Shown: in pieces, positions 7,215-15,326 of the stretch
Layout: every line of letters starts with the position of its first letter
How positions within the stretch are numbered: position 1 is the stretch's first letter
Source: Sinorhizobium chiapasense
Lineage (GTDB): Bacteria > Pseudomonadota > Alphaproteobacteria > Rhizobiales > Rhizobiaceae
NCBI RefSeq assembly: GCF_036488675.1
Contig: NZ_CP133152.1
Span: forward strand, 1,488,001-1,552,000
Direction: 5' to 3'
Length of the DNA: 64,000 nt
Made by a program: the position numbers and the translations under genes
Notes under the pieces: generated by a model
Seen by the model: only the letters and a program-made list of their open reading frames with translations
Databases searched by the model: none
Told to the model about the DNA's origin: nothing

Positions 7215-9773
7215 ATGAAGAACATCCCCGCCGCGCAGGCGATCGACGCCACGTCCCGGAAGCGAGATGACGCCATGCGAGAGCGGGCACGCGCGCAGGG
7301 TGCGATCATCGCCGGCGTGATGCTGTTTCTCTCCGGCGCCGCTGCGCTGATCTTCCAGGTGCTGTGGATCAAGGAGCTTTCGCTGGTCACGGGCATCGAC
7401 GTCTATGCCGTCAGCACAGGTGTCAGCGCCTTCTTTCTCGGCCTCGCACTCGGCAGCTTCCTCATCGGCCGCCTCGGCGATCGCGTGGCGCGGCCGCTCA
7501 TCCTCTATGCGTTGCTCGAAGCGGGCGTGGCGCTTCTCGGGCTTGCGGTTACCTTCGCCCTTGCGCATGTCGCACCTCTTTTCGTCTTCCTCGAAGATCG
7601 AAGCGCTCCCGTCGCCTGGCTGCTGCTGACGCTCCTGGTCGCGGCACCCGCTATGCTGATGGGCGGCACGCTGCCGGTGCTGTTACGCGTGCTTGAGCCC
7701 GCCCGGGACGGAGTCGGCTCGAAGGGCGGTCGGCTCTATGCGGCCAATACGCTTGGCGCCATCGCCGGCTGTCTGGCGGTCTCGTTCCTCCTTGTTCCCA
7801 CCCTCGGTGTCCGGGGCACCGGGCATGCGGCGGCCGGTCTCGGCCTGCTCGCGTCCGCAATCGCGCTCGTCGGCGGACGGTTGTTCGGCGCGCCCGCACG
7901 GTCCGTCGTCGAGGTCGCCAACTCCGGTGGGGGCGGGTCTCGCCTGGCTCTCGTGCTTTATGGGGTAGCGGGCGGCGTCGCCCTTGGCTACGAGGTAGCG
8001 TGGTCGCAGGCGATCGTCCAGTTCATCTCCACCCGCAGTTTTGCCTTTTCGGTCGTGCTCGCGACCTATCTCGCGGGCCTCGCCTTGGGCGCCGCTCTTT
8101 TCGCGCGCCGCACCGACCGGCTCGCCGATCCGTGGGCGGCCTTCGCTCTGCTGATCACGGCGGCGGGTCTCATCGCGCTCGCGGAACTGGCCGTTCTCGG
8201 CCCCTGGCTCACCGTCTGGCAGACGGCGACGGAAGGGGCTGTCGCAGGCCTGACCGGCAGCATCTTTGCCGGCATGTGCGCGCGCTTTCTGGTCGCAGCC
8301 ATCACGATTGTCTTTCTGCCGACGCTGCTGCTCGGAGCGGCCTTTCCCGTCGCCCTCAGGCTTGCGGTCGACCCGGCGCATGTCGGGCGCGACACGGGCC
8401 GCGTGATCGCCGTCAACACGCTCGGCGGCATCGTCGGCACCATCGGAACCGGTTTCCTGCTGATTCCCAATCTCGGTATCATCCGCAGCTTTTCCGTTCT
8501 GGCGACGCTCGCCGCGGCGATCGGCGTCGCGGCGATCTGGCGGGGACGGCCAGCTGCGACGACGGGCCTGCGCGCAGCAACAGCGACGCTCGGCGTGATC
8601 GCGCTGATCACAGCCGCGACCGTGCCGCCGGATCGGCTGGCGACGCTATTGACGGCCTCGCGGGGCTCGATCGTTTCCTATGAGGAAGGCCTCGGAGCCA
8701 CCGTCGCAGTGATAGAACAGGGGCAAGCGGACAAACGGTTCCGCCGCCTCTACATCCAGGGCGTTTCCAACACCGGCGACGCCATGCCGTCGCTGCGTTA
8801 CATGCGGCTCCAGGCACTCCTGCCCTTGATCATCCACCAGAGCGAGCCGAAGTCAGCGCTCGTCATCGGCCTGGGCACCGGCATCACCGCCGGGTCGCTG
8901 CTTTCCTACCCCGGCCTTGAACGGCGTGTCGCCGCCGAACTCCTGCCCTCGGTGGTGCGCGCCGCGACCCTCTTCACGGGCAACAACGATGCGGTAAACG
9001 ACCGCCGGCTGGACGTCCGGCTGCGCGACGGCCGACGCGAGCTCCTGAGCAGTGCCGAACGCTACGATCTCATCACGCTCGAGCCGCCGCCGCCTTCGGC
9101 CGCCGGCGTCGTCAATCTCTACTCCTCGGATTTCTACCGGCTGGCGCGGGCGCATCTCGCGGCAAGCGGTATCGTTGCACAATGGCTGCCGCTGGCGACC
9201 CAGAACGACGAGGACACGCGCGCGCTGGTGCGCAGCTTCCTCGACGTCTTTCCGCACGCCTCCCTCTGGTCGACCGAACTTCACGAGATGCTGCTGGTCG
9301 GCACGGTCGAACCCCAGACGCTCGACGCCGCGCGGATCTCCGCGCGCATGGAACAACCCACAGTCGCCGCTGCACTGCACGAAGTCGGCATTGCCGGACC
9401 GGCCGATCTCCTCGCCACCTGGATGACCGACCACTCGGGCCTCGAGCGCTATGCGGCGACCGCGCTGCCGGTGACCGACGACCGGCCCCGGATCGAATAT
9501 GCCGCCTGGGTCCGACCGGACGAATTGCAGCGCACGCTGCCGACACTCATTGAACTCAGAACCGCCCCGCCGGTTATCGGCGCCGATCCGACGCTCGCCG
9601 AGGCGATCATGGAATCGCAAAACCGCCTGCTGCTCTTCTACCAGGCCTCGCTCAATGCCTATTCCGGCTATCGCGCGGAATGGGCGCGCGACATGGAGCT
9701 GCTGCTGCGCGTCGACCCGAACAACCCCTACTATCTCTGGTTCGTTGCGGAACCGAAGCAACAAGATTCTTGA
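7215..9773 (+). CDS. Multi-pass membrane protein fused to a spermidine-synthase-like domain
   Basis: An 852-residue protein. The N-terminal two thirds contain about a dozen hydrophobic helices starting at GAIIAGVMLFLSGAAALIFQ, in two similar halves (SGAAALIFQVLWIKEL and VAGGVALGYEVAWSQ). From about residue 495 a soluble domain follows with a Rossmann/methyltransferase-like loop VIGLGTGITAG (about 550) and LITLEPPPPSAAG, as in spermidine synthases. Such fusions are widespread in bacteria and most have no proven polyamine activity. I prefer ATG 7215 (GGAG six bases upstream) to ATG 7200; an earlier in-frame ATG at 7146 lies inside the palindromic repeat. It is flanked on both sides by copies of the same repeat, so it is probably monocistronic. 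Confidence 0.8.
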   Translation: MKNIPAAQAIDATSRKRDDAMRERARAQGAIIAGVMLFLSGAAALIFQVLWIKELSLVTGIDVYAVSTGVSAFFLGLALGSFLIGRLGDRVARPLILYALLEAGVALLGLAVTFALAHVAPLFVFLEDRSAPVAWLLLTLLVAAPAMLMGGTLPVLLRVLEPARDGVGSKGGRLYAANTLGAIAGCLAVSFLLVPTLGVRGTGHAAAGLGLLASAIALVGGRLFGAPARSVVEVANSGGGGSRLALVLYGVAGGVALGYEVAWSQAIVQFISTRSFAFSVVLATYLAGLALGAALFARRTDRLADPWAAFALLITAAGLIALAELAVLGPWLTVWQTATEGAVAGLTGSIFAGMCARFLVAAITIVFLPTLLLGAAFPVALRLAVDPAHVGRDTGRVIAVNTLGGIVGTIGTGFLLIPNLGIIRSFSVLATLAAAIGVAAIWRGRPAATTGLRAATATLGVIALITAATVPPDRLATLLTASRGSIVSYEEGLGATVAVIEQGQADKRFRRLYIQGVSNTGDAMPSLRYMRLQALLPLIIHQSEPKSALVIGLGTGITAGSLLSYPGLERRVAAELLPSVVRAATLFTGNNDAVNDRRLDVRLRDGRRELLSSAERYDLITLEPPPPSAAGVVNLYSSDFYRLARAHLAASGIVAQWLPLATQNDEDTRALVRSFLDVFPHASLWSTELHEMLLVGTVEPQTLDAARISARMEQPTVAAALHEVGIAGPADLLATWMTDHSGLERYAATALPVTDDRPRIEYAAWVRPDELQRTLPTLIELRTAPPVIGADPTLAEAIMESQNRLLLFYQASLNAYSGYRAEWARDMELLLRVDPNNPYYLWFVAEPKQQDS

Positions 9774-9780
9774 CGGCACC

Positions 9781-9876
9781 GCGCGTCGTTTCAGGCGCAC
9801 AAAAGTCGCCGTAGCACTTTGTATTGCTGCATGTTTTTATCCTTAAATCGGCTACGATTTAGGGATAGATGCAGTA
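9781..9876. repeat. Rhizobial intergenic palindromic element, copy 2
   Basis: Near-copy of the element at 7100-7190, beginning just after the stop of the membrane/spermidine-synthase gene. CCTTAAATCG pairs with CGATTTAGGG, and the outer arms CTGCAT and ATGCAG match. It fills most of the spacer before the dehydrogenase gene. Confidence 0.75.
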
Positions 9877-9912
9877 GGCGCTCTCATAGGCTGATTTCAC
9901 GGCTCTGCCACA

Positions 9913-9925
9913 CCTCCTTGGGAGG
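9913..9925 (+). promoter_or_regulatory. Hairpin that can mask the ribosome binding site of the next gene
   Basis: CCTCC (9913-9917) is complementary to the Shine-Dalgarno GGAGG (9921-9925) of the ATG at 9931, with a 3-base loop. The arms are short, so the effect may be weak, but it lies exactly on the ribosome binding site. Confidence 0.3.
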
Positions 9926-9930
9926 GAAGA

Positions 9931-11103
9931 ATGGAAGGAAAGGCCATCGCCGTCATCGGCGCCGGCATGATCGGTGCAGCCCATGCGTTCGGCTACCGGA
10001 CGAATCTGCCGCGCTTCAAGAACCGCATTGCCGGTCTTCGCCTTGCAACCGTCTGCGACGCCAATGAGGCGCTGGCCAGCCGCCTCGCCGCGACCTGGGG
10101 CTTCGAAAAGACGGAAACCGATCTCGACGCGGTTCTCGCCGACCCTGAAATCGGGATCGTCAGTGTCTGCCTGCCGAACGCGCTGCATGCGGAGGTGACG
10201 CTTGCGGCGATTGCTGCCGGAAAGCACGTTCTCTGCGAAAAGCCGCTTGCCCTCAACGCCGAGGAGGCGCTGCGCATCCATCGCGCCGCGACGGCATCGC
10301 CGGTCGTTTCCGCGACGGTCTTCAACTACCGGCGCATTCCGGCCGTTGCCGCGATACGCGACATGATCGCCGCCGGAGAAATCGGCGATCTCGTCAACCT
10401 TCTGGTCCAGTACGAAAGCGACTATGCCGCCGATCCCAACCTGCCGCACAGCTGGCGGTACGAGAAGAGCCGCGCCGGCGCCGGTGCGTTGCTCGATCTC
10501 GGAACCCACGCGATCGACACCGCCCGCTTTCTTTGCGGAGAAGTCTCCGAGGTCGCCGGCGCCATCGGTACGATTTCCGTCAAGGAGCGCTTTCTGCCGG
10601 CAGCCGCCGGCATCGGCCACGACAAGGTTGCGCTCAGCCCCGAAACGAGGCCCGTTGACAACGACGATGTCATGTCCGCCCTGCTTCGCTTCAAAAACGG
10701 CTGCCAGGGCATGTTCCTGGCGAGCCGGGTGGCGGTCGGCATGGGCAATACGCTTTCCTTCACGATCACCGGGACGCGGGGTGCGCTGCGCTACAATTCC
10801 CGCCTGCCGGCCCATTACGAGATTGCGCGTTTCGACGGCAGCGGACAATCGCCCTTTGCGTTGGTCGCGAACAACCCGGCCCTTCCCTATGCCGAACTGC
10901 TCCCTGTTCCCCATGACGGCGTGGCGATCGGCTATGCGGAAGTCTTCGGATTCATGATCCACGAGTTTCTTGAAGCGATCGCCGAGAACCGTCCGATGCA
11001 GAATGGGTCGACGCTCGATGGACTGCGCGCTGCGCAAATTCTCGACGCGATCCAGATGGCTGCGGATACCGGCGGGCCTGTGAAGGTTTCGCACGCGGAT
11101 TAA
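9931..11103 (+). CDS. Gfo/Idh/MocA family dehydrogenase
   Basis: A 390-residue NAD(P)-dependent sugar or cyclitol dehydrogenase. The N-terminal Rossmann fold begins VIGAGMIGAAHAFGY (residues 7-21); the family's E-K-P motif is at E103-K104-P105 and the substrate-side GTH at G191-T-H193, within LLDLGTHAID. GGAGG precedes the ATG. It is followed after 30 bases by a TIM-barrel isomerase, a pairing also seen at 33.7-37.9 kb in this window. The substrate cannot be read from sequence; inositols, glycosides and pyranoses are all used by this family. Confidence 0.87.
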   Translation: MEGKAIAVIGAGMIGAAHAFGYRTNLPRFKNRIAGLRLATVCDANEALASRLAATWGFEKTETDLDAVLADPEIGIVSVCLPNALHAEVTLAAIAAGKHVLCEKPLALNAEEALRIHRAATASPVVSATVFNYRRIPAVAAIRDMIAAGEIGDLVNLLVQYESDYAADPNLPHSWRYEKSRAGAGALLDLGTHAIDTARFLCGEVSEVAGAIGTISVKERFLPAAAGIGHDKVALSPETRPVDNDDVMSALLRFKNGCQGMFLASRVAVGMGNTLSFTITGTRGALRYNSRLPAHYEIARFDGSGQSPFALVANNPALPYAELLPVPHDGVAIGYAEVFGFMIHEFLEAIAENRPMQNGSTLDGLRAAQILDAIQMAADTGGPVKVSHAD

Positions 11104-11133
11104 CGGCGATCGCGTCGATCCGGAGGGAAACAG

Positions 11134-12078
11134 ATGAAAATCGGCCTGAACACCGACGGCTTCGCGGCGCTCTCGCTGGAAGCGTGCCTCGACCGCGTCG
11201 CCGAACTCGGGTTCGCCTGCGTCGAATTCGGCCTCGGCGGCTGGTCGAACGCGCCGCATGTCGACGTTGCCGAATTGCTTGCAAGCGGCACGGCCCGCGA
11301 CCGGCTTCTCGGCATGCTGCGGGAGCGCCATCTCGAAGTCTCAGCGCTCAACTGCTCCGGGAACCCGCTGCATCCGGGCGAGAGCGGGGCGAAGGACACA
11401 AAGCTCGCCTATGACACGCTGGAACTCGCGACGCTGCTCAGAGTCCGGCGCATTGTCATGATGTCCGGACTGCCGGCCGGCGGGTCGACCGACATTTGCC
11501 CGAACTGGATCACTTCGTCCTGGCCGCCGGAAGCGATGACGATGCTCGAATGGCAATGGTCCGAACGCGTTATCCCCTTCTGGAAGGACTATGCGGCGGC
11601 CGCGGAGAAGAGGAGCCTGCGCCTCTGCGTCGAGCAGCATGGCCGGCAGGCCGTCTACAATGTCGAGAGCTTCTTTCGGCTGCGCGACGCGGTCGGCCCG
11701 ACCGTCGGCGTCAATTTCGATCCGAGCCACCTGATCTGGATGGGCGGCGAGCCGGTTTCAGCGATCCGCGCGCTCGGCGACTGCATCTACCATGTCCATG
11801 GCAAGGATACCCGCATTGAACCGCAGGCGCGCATCGACGGTCTGCTCGACCCGAAGCACGTGGTGCCGGTTCGCGGCCGATCGTGGAACTTCGTCTCGCT
11901 CGGCCACGGCACCCCGGTCCGGGGCTGGCTGGAGATTCTCACGGCGCTGCGGGAAGTTGGCTATGACGATGTGATCAGCATTGAAACCGAGGACTATGCA
12001 CTCGATGCCGACAAGGCCATCGCCACGTCCGCGGCGACGCTGCGCTTCTGCATGGAGCAGCTCGCCGGCGAACGCTGA
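11134..12078 (+). CDS. Sugar phosphate isomerase/epimerase (AP endonuclease 2-type TIM barrel)
   Basis: A 314-residue TIM-barrel protein of the xylose-isomerase-like/AP_endonuc_2 family, which uses a divalent metal to isomerise or epimerise sugars, cyclitols or their keto derivatives. Metal-site motifs are visible: VEQHGRQ near the middle, NFDPSHLIWMGG, HVHGKDTRIE and a C-terminal ISIETED. It shares the NxDPSHLIWMG and HGKDTRIE blocks with the protein at 33763-34704, so the two are paralogues. A GGAGG ribosome site lies upstream, and it is co-transcribed with the dehydrogenase before it. No transporter is adjacent. Confidence 0.85.
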   Translation: MKIGLNTDGFAALSLEACLDRVAELGFACVEFGLGGWSNAPHVDVAELLASGTARDRLLGMLRERHLEVSALNCSGNPLHPGESGAKDTKLAYDTLELATLLRVRRIVMMSGLPAGGSTDICPNWITSSWPPEAMTMLEWQWSERVIPFWKDYAAAAEKRSLRLCVEQHGRQAVYNVESFFRLRDAVGPTVGVNFDPSHLIWMGGEPVSAIRALGDCIYHVHGKDTRIEPQARIDGLLDPKHVVPVRGRSWNFVSLGHGTPVRGWLEILTALREVGYDDVISIETEDYALDADKAIATSAATLRFCMEQLAGER

Positions 12079-12146
12079 CGTCGCCGGCCGGATCTCAAAA
12101 CAAGGATGAGGAAAAGTGTGCACGGACTTCCGCCCCCATCCTGCTC

Positions 12147-12250
12147 TAGATCATTTCATTGTTTCTTTGAAACAGTGAAATGATCTAACTATTTGAAATT
12201 ACGCAATTCCGGACGGAAAACCGTTACACACTTTTCCTGGAATTGCTCTA
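12147..12250. repeat. Composite rhizobial palindromic element
   Basis: Two hairpins back to back between convergent genes. The first (12147-12187) pairs TAGATCATTTCA with TGAAATGATCTA, plus an inner TGTTTC/GAAACA pair. The second (about 12203-12247) pairs GCAATTCC with GGAATTGC. The element ends at the stop of the FAD protein and probably acts as a bidirectional transcription end. Confidence 0.7.
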
Positions 12251-13720
12251 ATTTATCGATGCAGACCGCAATGCCTCCGATCCGTCGTCTCGCGAAGGAG
12301 CGGCCTTCGCTGCTCCTCGCCGGCGGGCAAGTGCCGCCACCTGTTCCGCCACGAAGATGGCGTGATCGTTGACCTGCGGCAGCCCCATCAGTTCCCCGAA
12401 GGTTCCGCGGGCGAGCGGTCCGGCGATGAAAAGCGTCTCCGTCTCCCGGCCCTCACTGTCGAGCGCTCGGCTTGTCGCGCTGCAGGCAAGGCCAAGGCCG
12501 ACCGCATCCGGCTGCAGATGGCCGTCGGCTGAAAGCGTTTCGAGCCAGGGCTGGCTCTTCAGGACGGATTTGTGTGCCGGCCCGGTGGAGACCACTACGG
12601 CATCGACATTCCAACGCTCGATCCCGGCCCCGTGGCGCCGCCGGAACGTCGCGGCGATCTCCTCGCCGTTTCTCTCAAGCCTATCGATCCGGCCCGCCAG
12701 AATGCGGATGTCGCCCGACTGCAGTCCGGCCCCGACGATGGCATCGATCTGCGGCGCGATGCGAAAGCGATGAACGTCCCAGAAGGGGCGCAGATGGCGT
12801 ATCAGCCGCCGCCGCTCCGTGACCGGCAGACTGCGCCAGATCTCTCCGCCTTGGCTGCGCAGTGCATCGAAGACCGCATGCCAGGAAAAACCGTCGGCTT
12901 CGGCGTCGGCGACCGCCCGCCGCACGCGCACGAGCAGGTCTGTCGCCGTTTGCGACGGCGCCGCGGTGAAGTCGCCATAGGGGTCCTGGGCCCGATCCGC
13001 GTGCCCGCGCGAGCGGAGGCCGCGCCGGGAAAAGGCGGTGATCGGCCCCGTCCGCCCGGTCGTGCGCAAGGATGCGATGACGTCCGCTGCAGTGAGACCG
13101 GTGCCGATGATAAGGACGTGGTCGTCGGGGCCGATGGCCGCGAGAGCCCCAGGCACAGTGGTATCCGCCACATAGCGCGGGTGGCCCCGCAACACGCTAT
13201 CGATGCCCGCTGGGGCCGCCGGGGCCGGATGGGTGGTTGCGATCACCAGTATGTCGGCGCGAAGCGTCGTGCCGGCGTCACCCCGGAGTTCCCAATCTCC
13301 GCCACGCCGCTCCACGCTGATCACCCGCTGCCGGTGATGGACGATACGGCCGCTGCCGAGGTGCGGCGCCACGGCATCCGCGACATAGCGGCCGAAGAGG
13401 CCGCGGCGCGGATAGAGATGGCCGTCCGGCGCCAGTGCATCCCTGTCGTCGCGCGGCTCTCCCCGCAGTTCCATCCAGCGAACGAAATGGTCGGCGTCGT
13501 CCGGATCAAGGCTCATGCGCCCGGCCGGCACATTGACCCTATGCGCCGGATCGTCGGTATCATATGCAAGGCCGCAGCCGAGACTTTCGCGTGGCTCGAA
13601 GACGGCGATTTGCCATCCTTCCATGCTCTTGTCGCGTGCAAGAGTTGCCGCGACGACGGCCCCGGTAAAACCGCCGCCAATCACAATGACCGTGGGACAC
13701 CCCCCGCTTACGAAAGTCAC
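12248..13720 (-). CDS. FAD/NAD(P)-binding oxidoreductase-like protein
   Basis: A 490-residue protein with two dinucleotide-binding folds: G15-G-G-F-T-G20 near the N-terminus, and a central VLIIGTGLTAADVIASL. It also has a conserved GRMSLDPDDADHFVRW-type segment. This matches the FAD-NAD(P)-binding family (PF13454), whose members resemble flavin monooxygenases and siderophore hydroxylases but mostly lack an assigned reaction. I chose the GTG at 13720 because GGAGGGA lies just upstream and it overlaps the stop of a small ORF as GTGA. An extended start at 13792 is possible. It is convergent with the isomerase gene. Confidence 0.75.
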   Translation of the reverse strand: MTFVSGGCPTVIVIGGGFTGAVVAATLARDKSMEGWQIAVFEPRESLGCGLAYDTDDPAHRVNVPAGRMSLDPDDADHFVRWMELRGEPRDDRDALAPDGHLYPRRGLFGRYVADAVAPHLGSGRIVHHRQRVISVERRGGDWELRGDAGTTLRADILVIATTHPAPAAPAGIDSVLRGHPRYVADTTVPGALAAIGPDDHVLIIGTGLTAADVIASLRTTGRTGPITAFSRRGLRSRGHADRAQDPYGDFTAAPSQTATDLLVRVRRAVADAEADGFSWHAVFDALRSQGGEIWRSLPVTERRRLIRHLRPFWDVHRFRIAPQIDAIVGAGLQSGDIRILAGRIDRLERNGEEIAATFRRRHGAGIERWNVDAVVVSTGPAHKSVLKSQPWLETLSADGHLQPDAVGLGLACSATSRALDSEGRETETLFIAGPLARGTFGELMGLPQVNDHAIFVAEQVAALARRRGAAKAAPSRDDGSEALRSASIN

Positions 13721-13905
13721 CTCGCGTCCCTCCGCTTCGGCAACGGCACCCCGGCGATCTCCTTCGCCACGTTCTCGGGAGGCTCGCCCCATGTCAGGTA
13801 TTTGTCAATGGCCGCGCCCCCTGCTGGCGGGGCACCAGTAGCACCACCAGCTCCACCGACGTATCCCGTCCTCGGGCTGGTTGCCGGCGCCTTTACGGGT
13901 GGCAT
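13717..13905 (-). CDS. Small ORF translationally coupled to the FAD protein; possibly a gene remnant
   Basis: A 62-residue frame, Gly/Ala/Pro-rich at first and then DKYLTWGEPPENVAKEI, ending KRRDAR with its TGA overlapping the GTG of the FAD gene. The overlap and the ribosome site inside its 3' end suggest it is translated, but the start has no good ribosome site. The charged C-terminal half looks like the tail of a larger protein whose upstream part is lost. I do not recognise the family. Confidence 0.35.
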   Translation of the reverse strand: MPPVKAPATSPRTGYVGGAGGATGAPPAGGAAIDKYLTWGEPPENVAKEIAGVPLPKRRDAR

Positions 13906-14058
13906 ACCATCGTTGCCGCCCTACCGCTCGGTAAAGCTGAAAATCAATCATAACAACGGCCTAAACGTGCGCAGGACGCTTGCCATCGAAGGTGATTTGA
14001 GGGAACATTTAGAGCTGGCCCTTGAGGCCTGGGCGATCTCCGGTGAAAGGAGAATTCC

Positions 14059-14223
14059 ATGCCTCTTAAATTTCTGATTGCCGCGATAGCGCTCCTGCTA
14101 CTTTCGGGATGCGCAAGCACCGGCACAGGCGACGTCAATACCACCTATGCTCAATGGCAGGGTCCCTATCCAGAGCCTGACTTCACCACGTCCGACACGG
14201 GTAGCATTGCAATATCCTACTAG
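14059..14223 (+). CDS. Small lipoprotein, 54 residues
   Basis: MPLKFLIAAIALLLLSGCAS is a textbook lipoprotein signal: Lys near the start, a hydrophobic core, and lipobox L-S-G-C with the acylated Cys at residue 18. The mature part is only about 37 residues (ending SIAISY). AAAGGAGAA lies 6 bases before the ATG. The TAG stop is the first three bases of a palindromic repeat. Function unknown; likely an inner-face outer-membrane lipopeptide. It stands alone. Confidence 0.7.
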   Translation: MPLKFLIAAIALLLLSGCASTGTGDVNTTYAQWQGPYPEPDFTTSDTGSIAISY

Positions 14224-14325
14224 AGCGCCGTGCGTTCAAGTGAACGCACAAAGGACGCTCTAGCACTTTGATTCTAGAGCATCTTATCCGCTTTCAGTGC
14301 CTCCACTTGAAAGCGGGATGCTCTA
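14221..14325. repeat. Composite R1+R2 palindromic element, copy 1
   Basis: R1 (14221-14262) has outer arms TAGAGCG/CGCTCTA and an inner perfect palindrome TGCGTTCA-AG-TGAACGCA. R2 (14275-14325) has arms TAGAGCATC/GATGCTCTA and CCGCTTTCA/TGAAAGCGG. The same pair recurs at 61997-62101 and, inverted, at 46607-46710; R1 alone occurs at 16363-16404. Here it abuts the lipoprotein gene and provides its TAG stop. Confidence 0.85.
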
Positions 14326-14546
14326 GGCGGTCGTGTAGGTCGACTATCCACATTCATGAACGCGCGGCGAGGGCTGGTGACGGCTCAGGCCGGACGACGT
14401 TTGTCGCGTTGAAAGGTCGGACCGGAGCCGGTTTTCCCTCAGGAGTTGCGTCGCTTCGCAGAGTTCGAGCGTTTCGCAGGTGCAACGAATTGTGAAACGC
14501 TCTCGGTACTGACGTCCCCACGACCTGTGGCAAAAGTCGCGTGAAC
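14326..14546. other. Spacer with no recognised feature
   Basis: Together with the preceding repeat, this makes a 323-base gap between the lipoprotein and the convergent ABC ATPase gene. No coding signal with a ribosome site and no further strong hairpin was seen. Confidence 0.5.
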
Positions 14547-15317
14547 TCAGTGCAGTCCGAACTCACGAAGCAGATCCTTGCGGTACTGGACGAAACCCGG
14601 CTCGCTTCGATTACGTGGTCGGGCGAGATCGATTTCGATGATCTTCGGGTTGCCGTCCTTGTTCTTGGGAAGGACCAGGACGCGATCTGCGAGGTAGACC
14701 GCTTCCTCGAGATCGTGCGTGACGAGAACCATCGTCACGTTCTCCTCCCGCCATATTCGCTCCAGCTCGTCCTGCATCGTCAGCTTGGTCATCGCATCGA
14801 GCGCACCGAATGGCTCGTCAAGCAGCAGGATCTCCGGCTGGACCGTCAGCGCCCGCGCGATGCCGACCCTTTGCGCCATGCCGCCGGAGAGCTGCTTGGG
14901 ATAGGCGTCGGCAAACTCGGCCAGTCCCACCAGGGAGATGTAGTGGCGCGCGCGCTCCCTGGCGTGACGAGCATGGCCACCCCTGACCTCCAGCCCGAAC
15001 GCGACGTTCTCGAGAACCGTCTGCCAGGGAAGCAGGCGTGGCTCCTGGAAGATGACGGCGCGTTCGTTGCCAACGCCCGTGACAGGTTCGTTGTCGATCA
15101 GCACCTTGCCGGCATCCGCGGCCTCGAGGCCCGCCAGGATGCGCAGCAATGTCGTCTTGCCCGATCCGCTGGCGCCGACGATTGCGAGGCACTCGCCGGA
15201 GCGAATGTCCAGATTCACGTTCTTGAGAACTCTGAGCGAACGCCCGCCGATCTGGAAGGATTTCGAGAGATCGCGCAGCGCGATCTCCCCTTTTTGCAAA
15301 GTCTGGACATCTTCCAT
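14547..15317 (-). CDS. Sulfonate/nitrate/taurine-type ABC transporter ATPase
   Basis: A 256-residue ATPase of the SsuB/TauB class. Walker A is IVGASGSGKTTLL, the Q-loop is VIFQEPRLLPW, the signature is LSGGMAQRVGIARAL and Walker B is LLLDEPFGALD. The Q-loop EPRLLPW form is typical of this transporter class. It is the last gene of a five-gene minus-strand operon (FMN reductase, monooxygenase, permease, binding protein, ATPase). The ligand is inferred to be an organosulfur compound from the monooxygenase partners. Confidence 0.88.
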   Translation of the reverse strand: MEDVQTLQKGEIALRDLSKSFQIGGRSLRVLKNVNLDIRSGECLAIVGASGSGKTTLLRILAGLEAADAGKVLIDNEPVTGVGNERAVIFQEPRLLPWQTVLENVAFGLEVRGGHARHARERARHYISLVGLAEFADAYPKQLSGGMAQRVGIARALTVQPEILLLDEPFGALDAMTKLTMQDELERIWREENVTMVLVTHDLEEAVYLADRVLVLPKNKDGNPKIIEIDLARPRNRSEPGFVQYRKDLLREFGLH

Positions 15318-15326
15318 GGCTGGACC

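Noticed and set aside
9859..11331. A 490-codon minus-strand frame
   Set aside because: Antisense to the Gfo/Idh/MocA dehydrogenase with its Rossmann loop and E-K-P motif.
12572..14077. A 501-codon open frame on the + strand
   Set aside because: It lies antisense to the FAD-binding protein, which has the real motifs (GGGFTG, GTGLTAAD) and a ribosome site; the + product is Arg/Pro/Ala-rich with no family features.
14221..14325. Repeat pair considered as the end of an insertion sequence
   Set aside because: No transposase, target duplication or long terminal repeats are near any of the copies; they behave as short intergenic palindromes.
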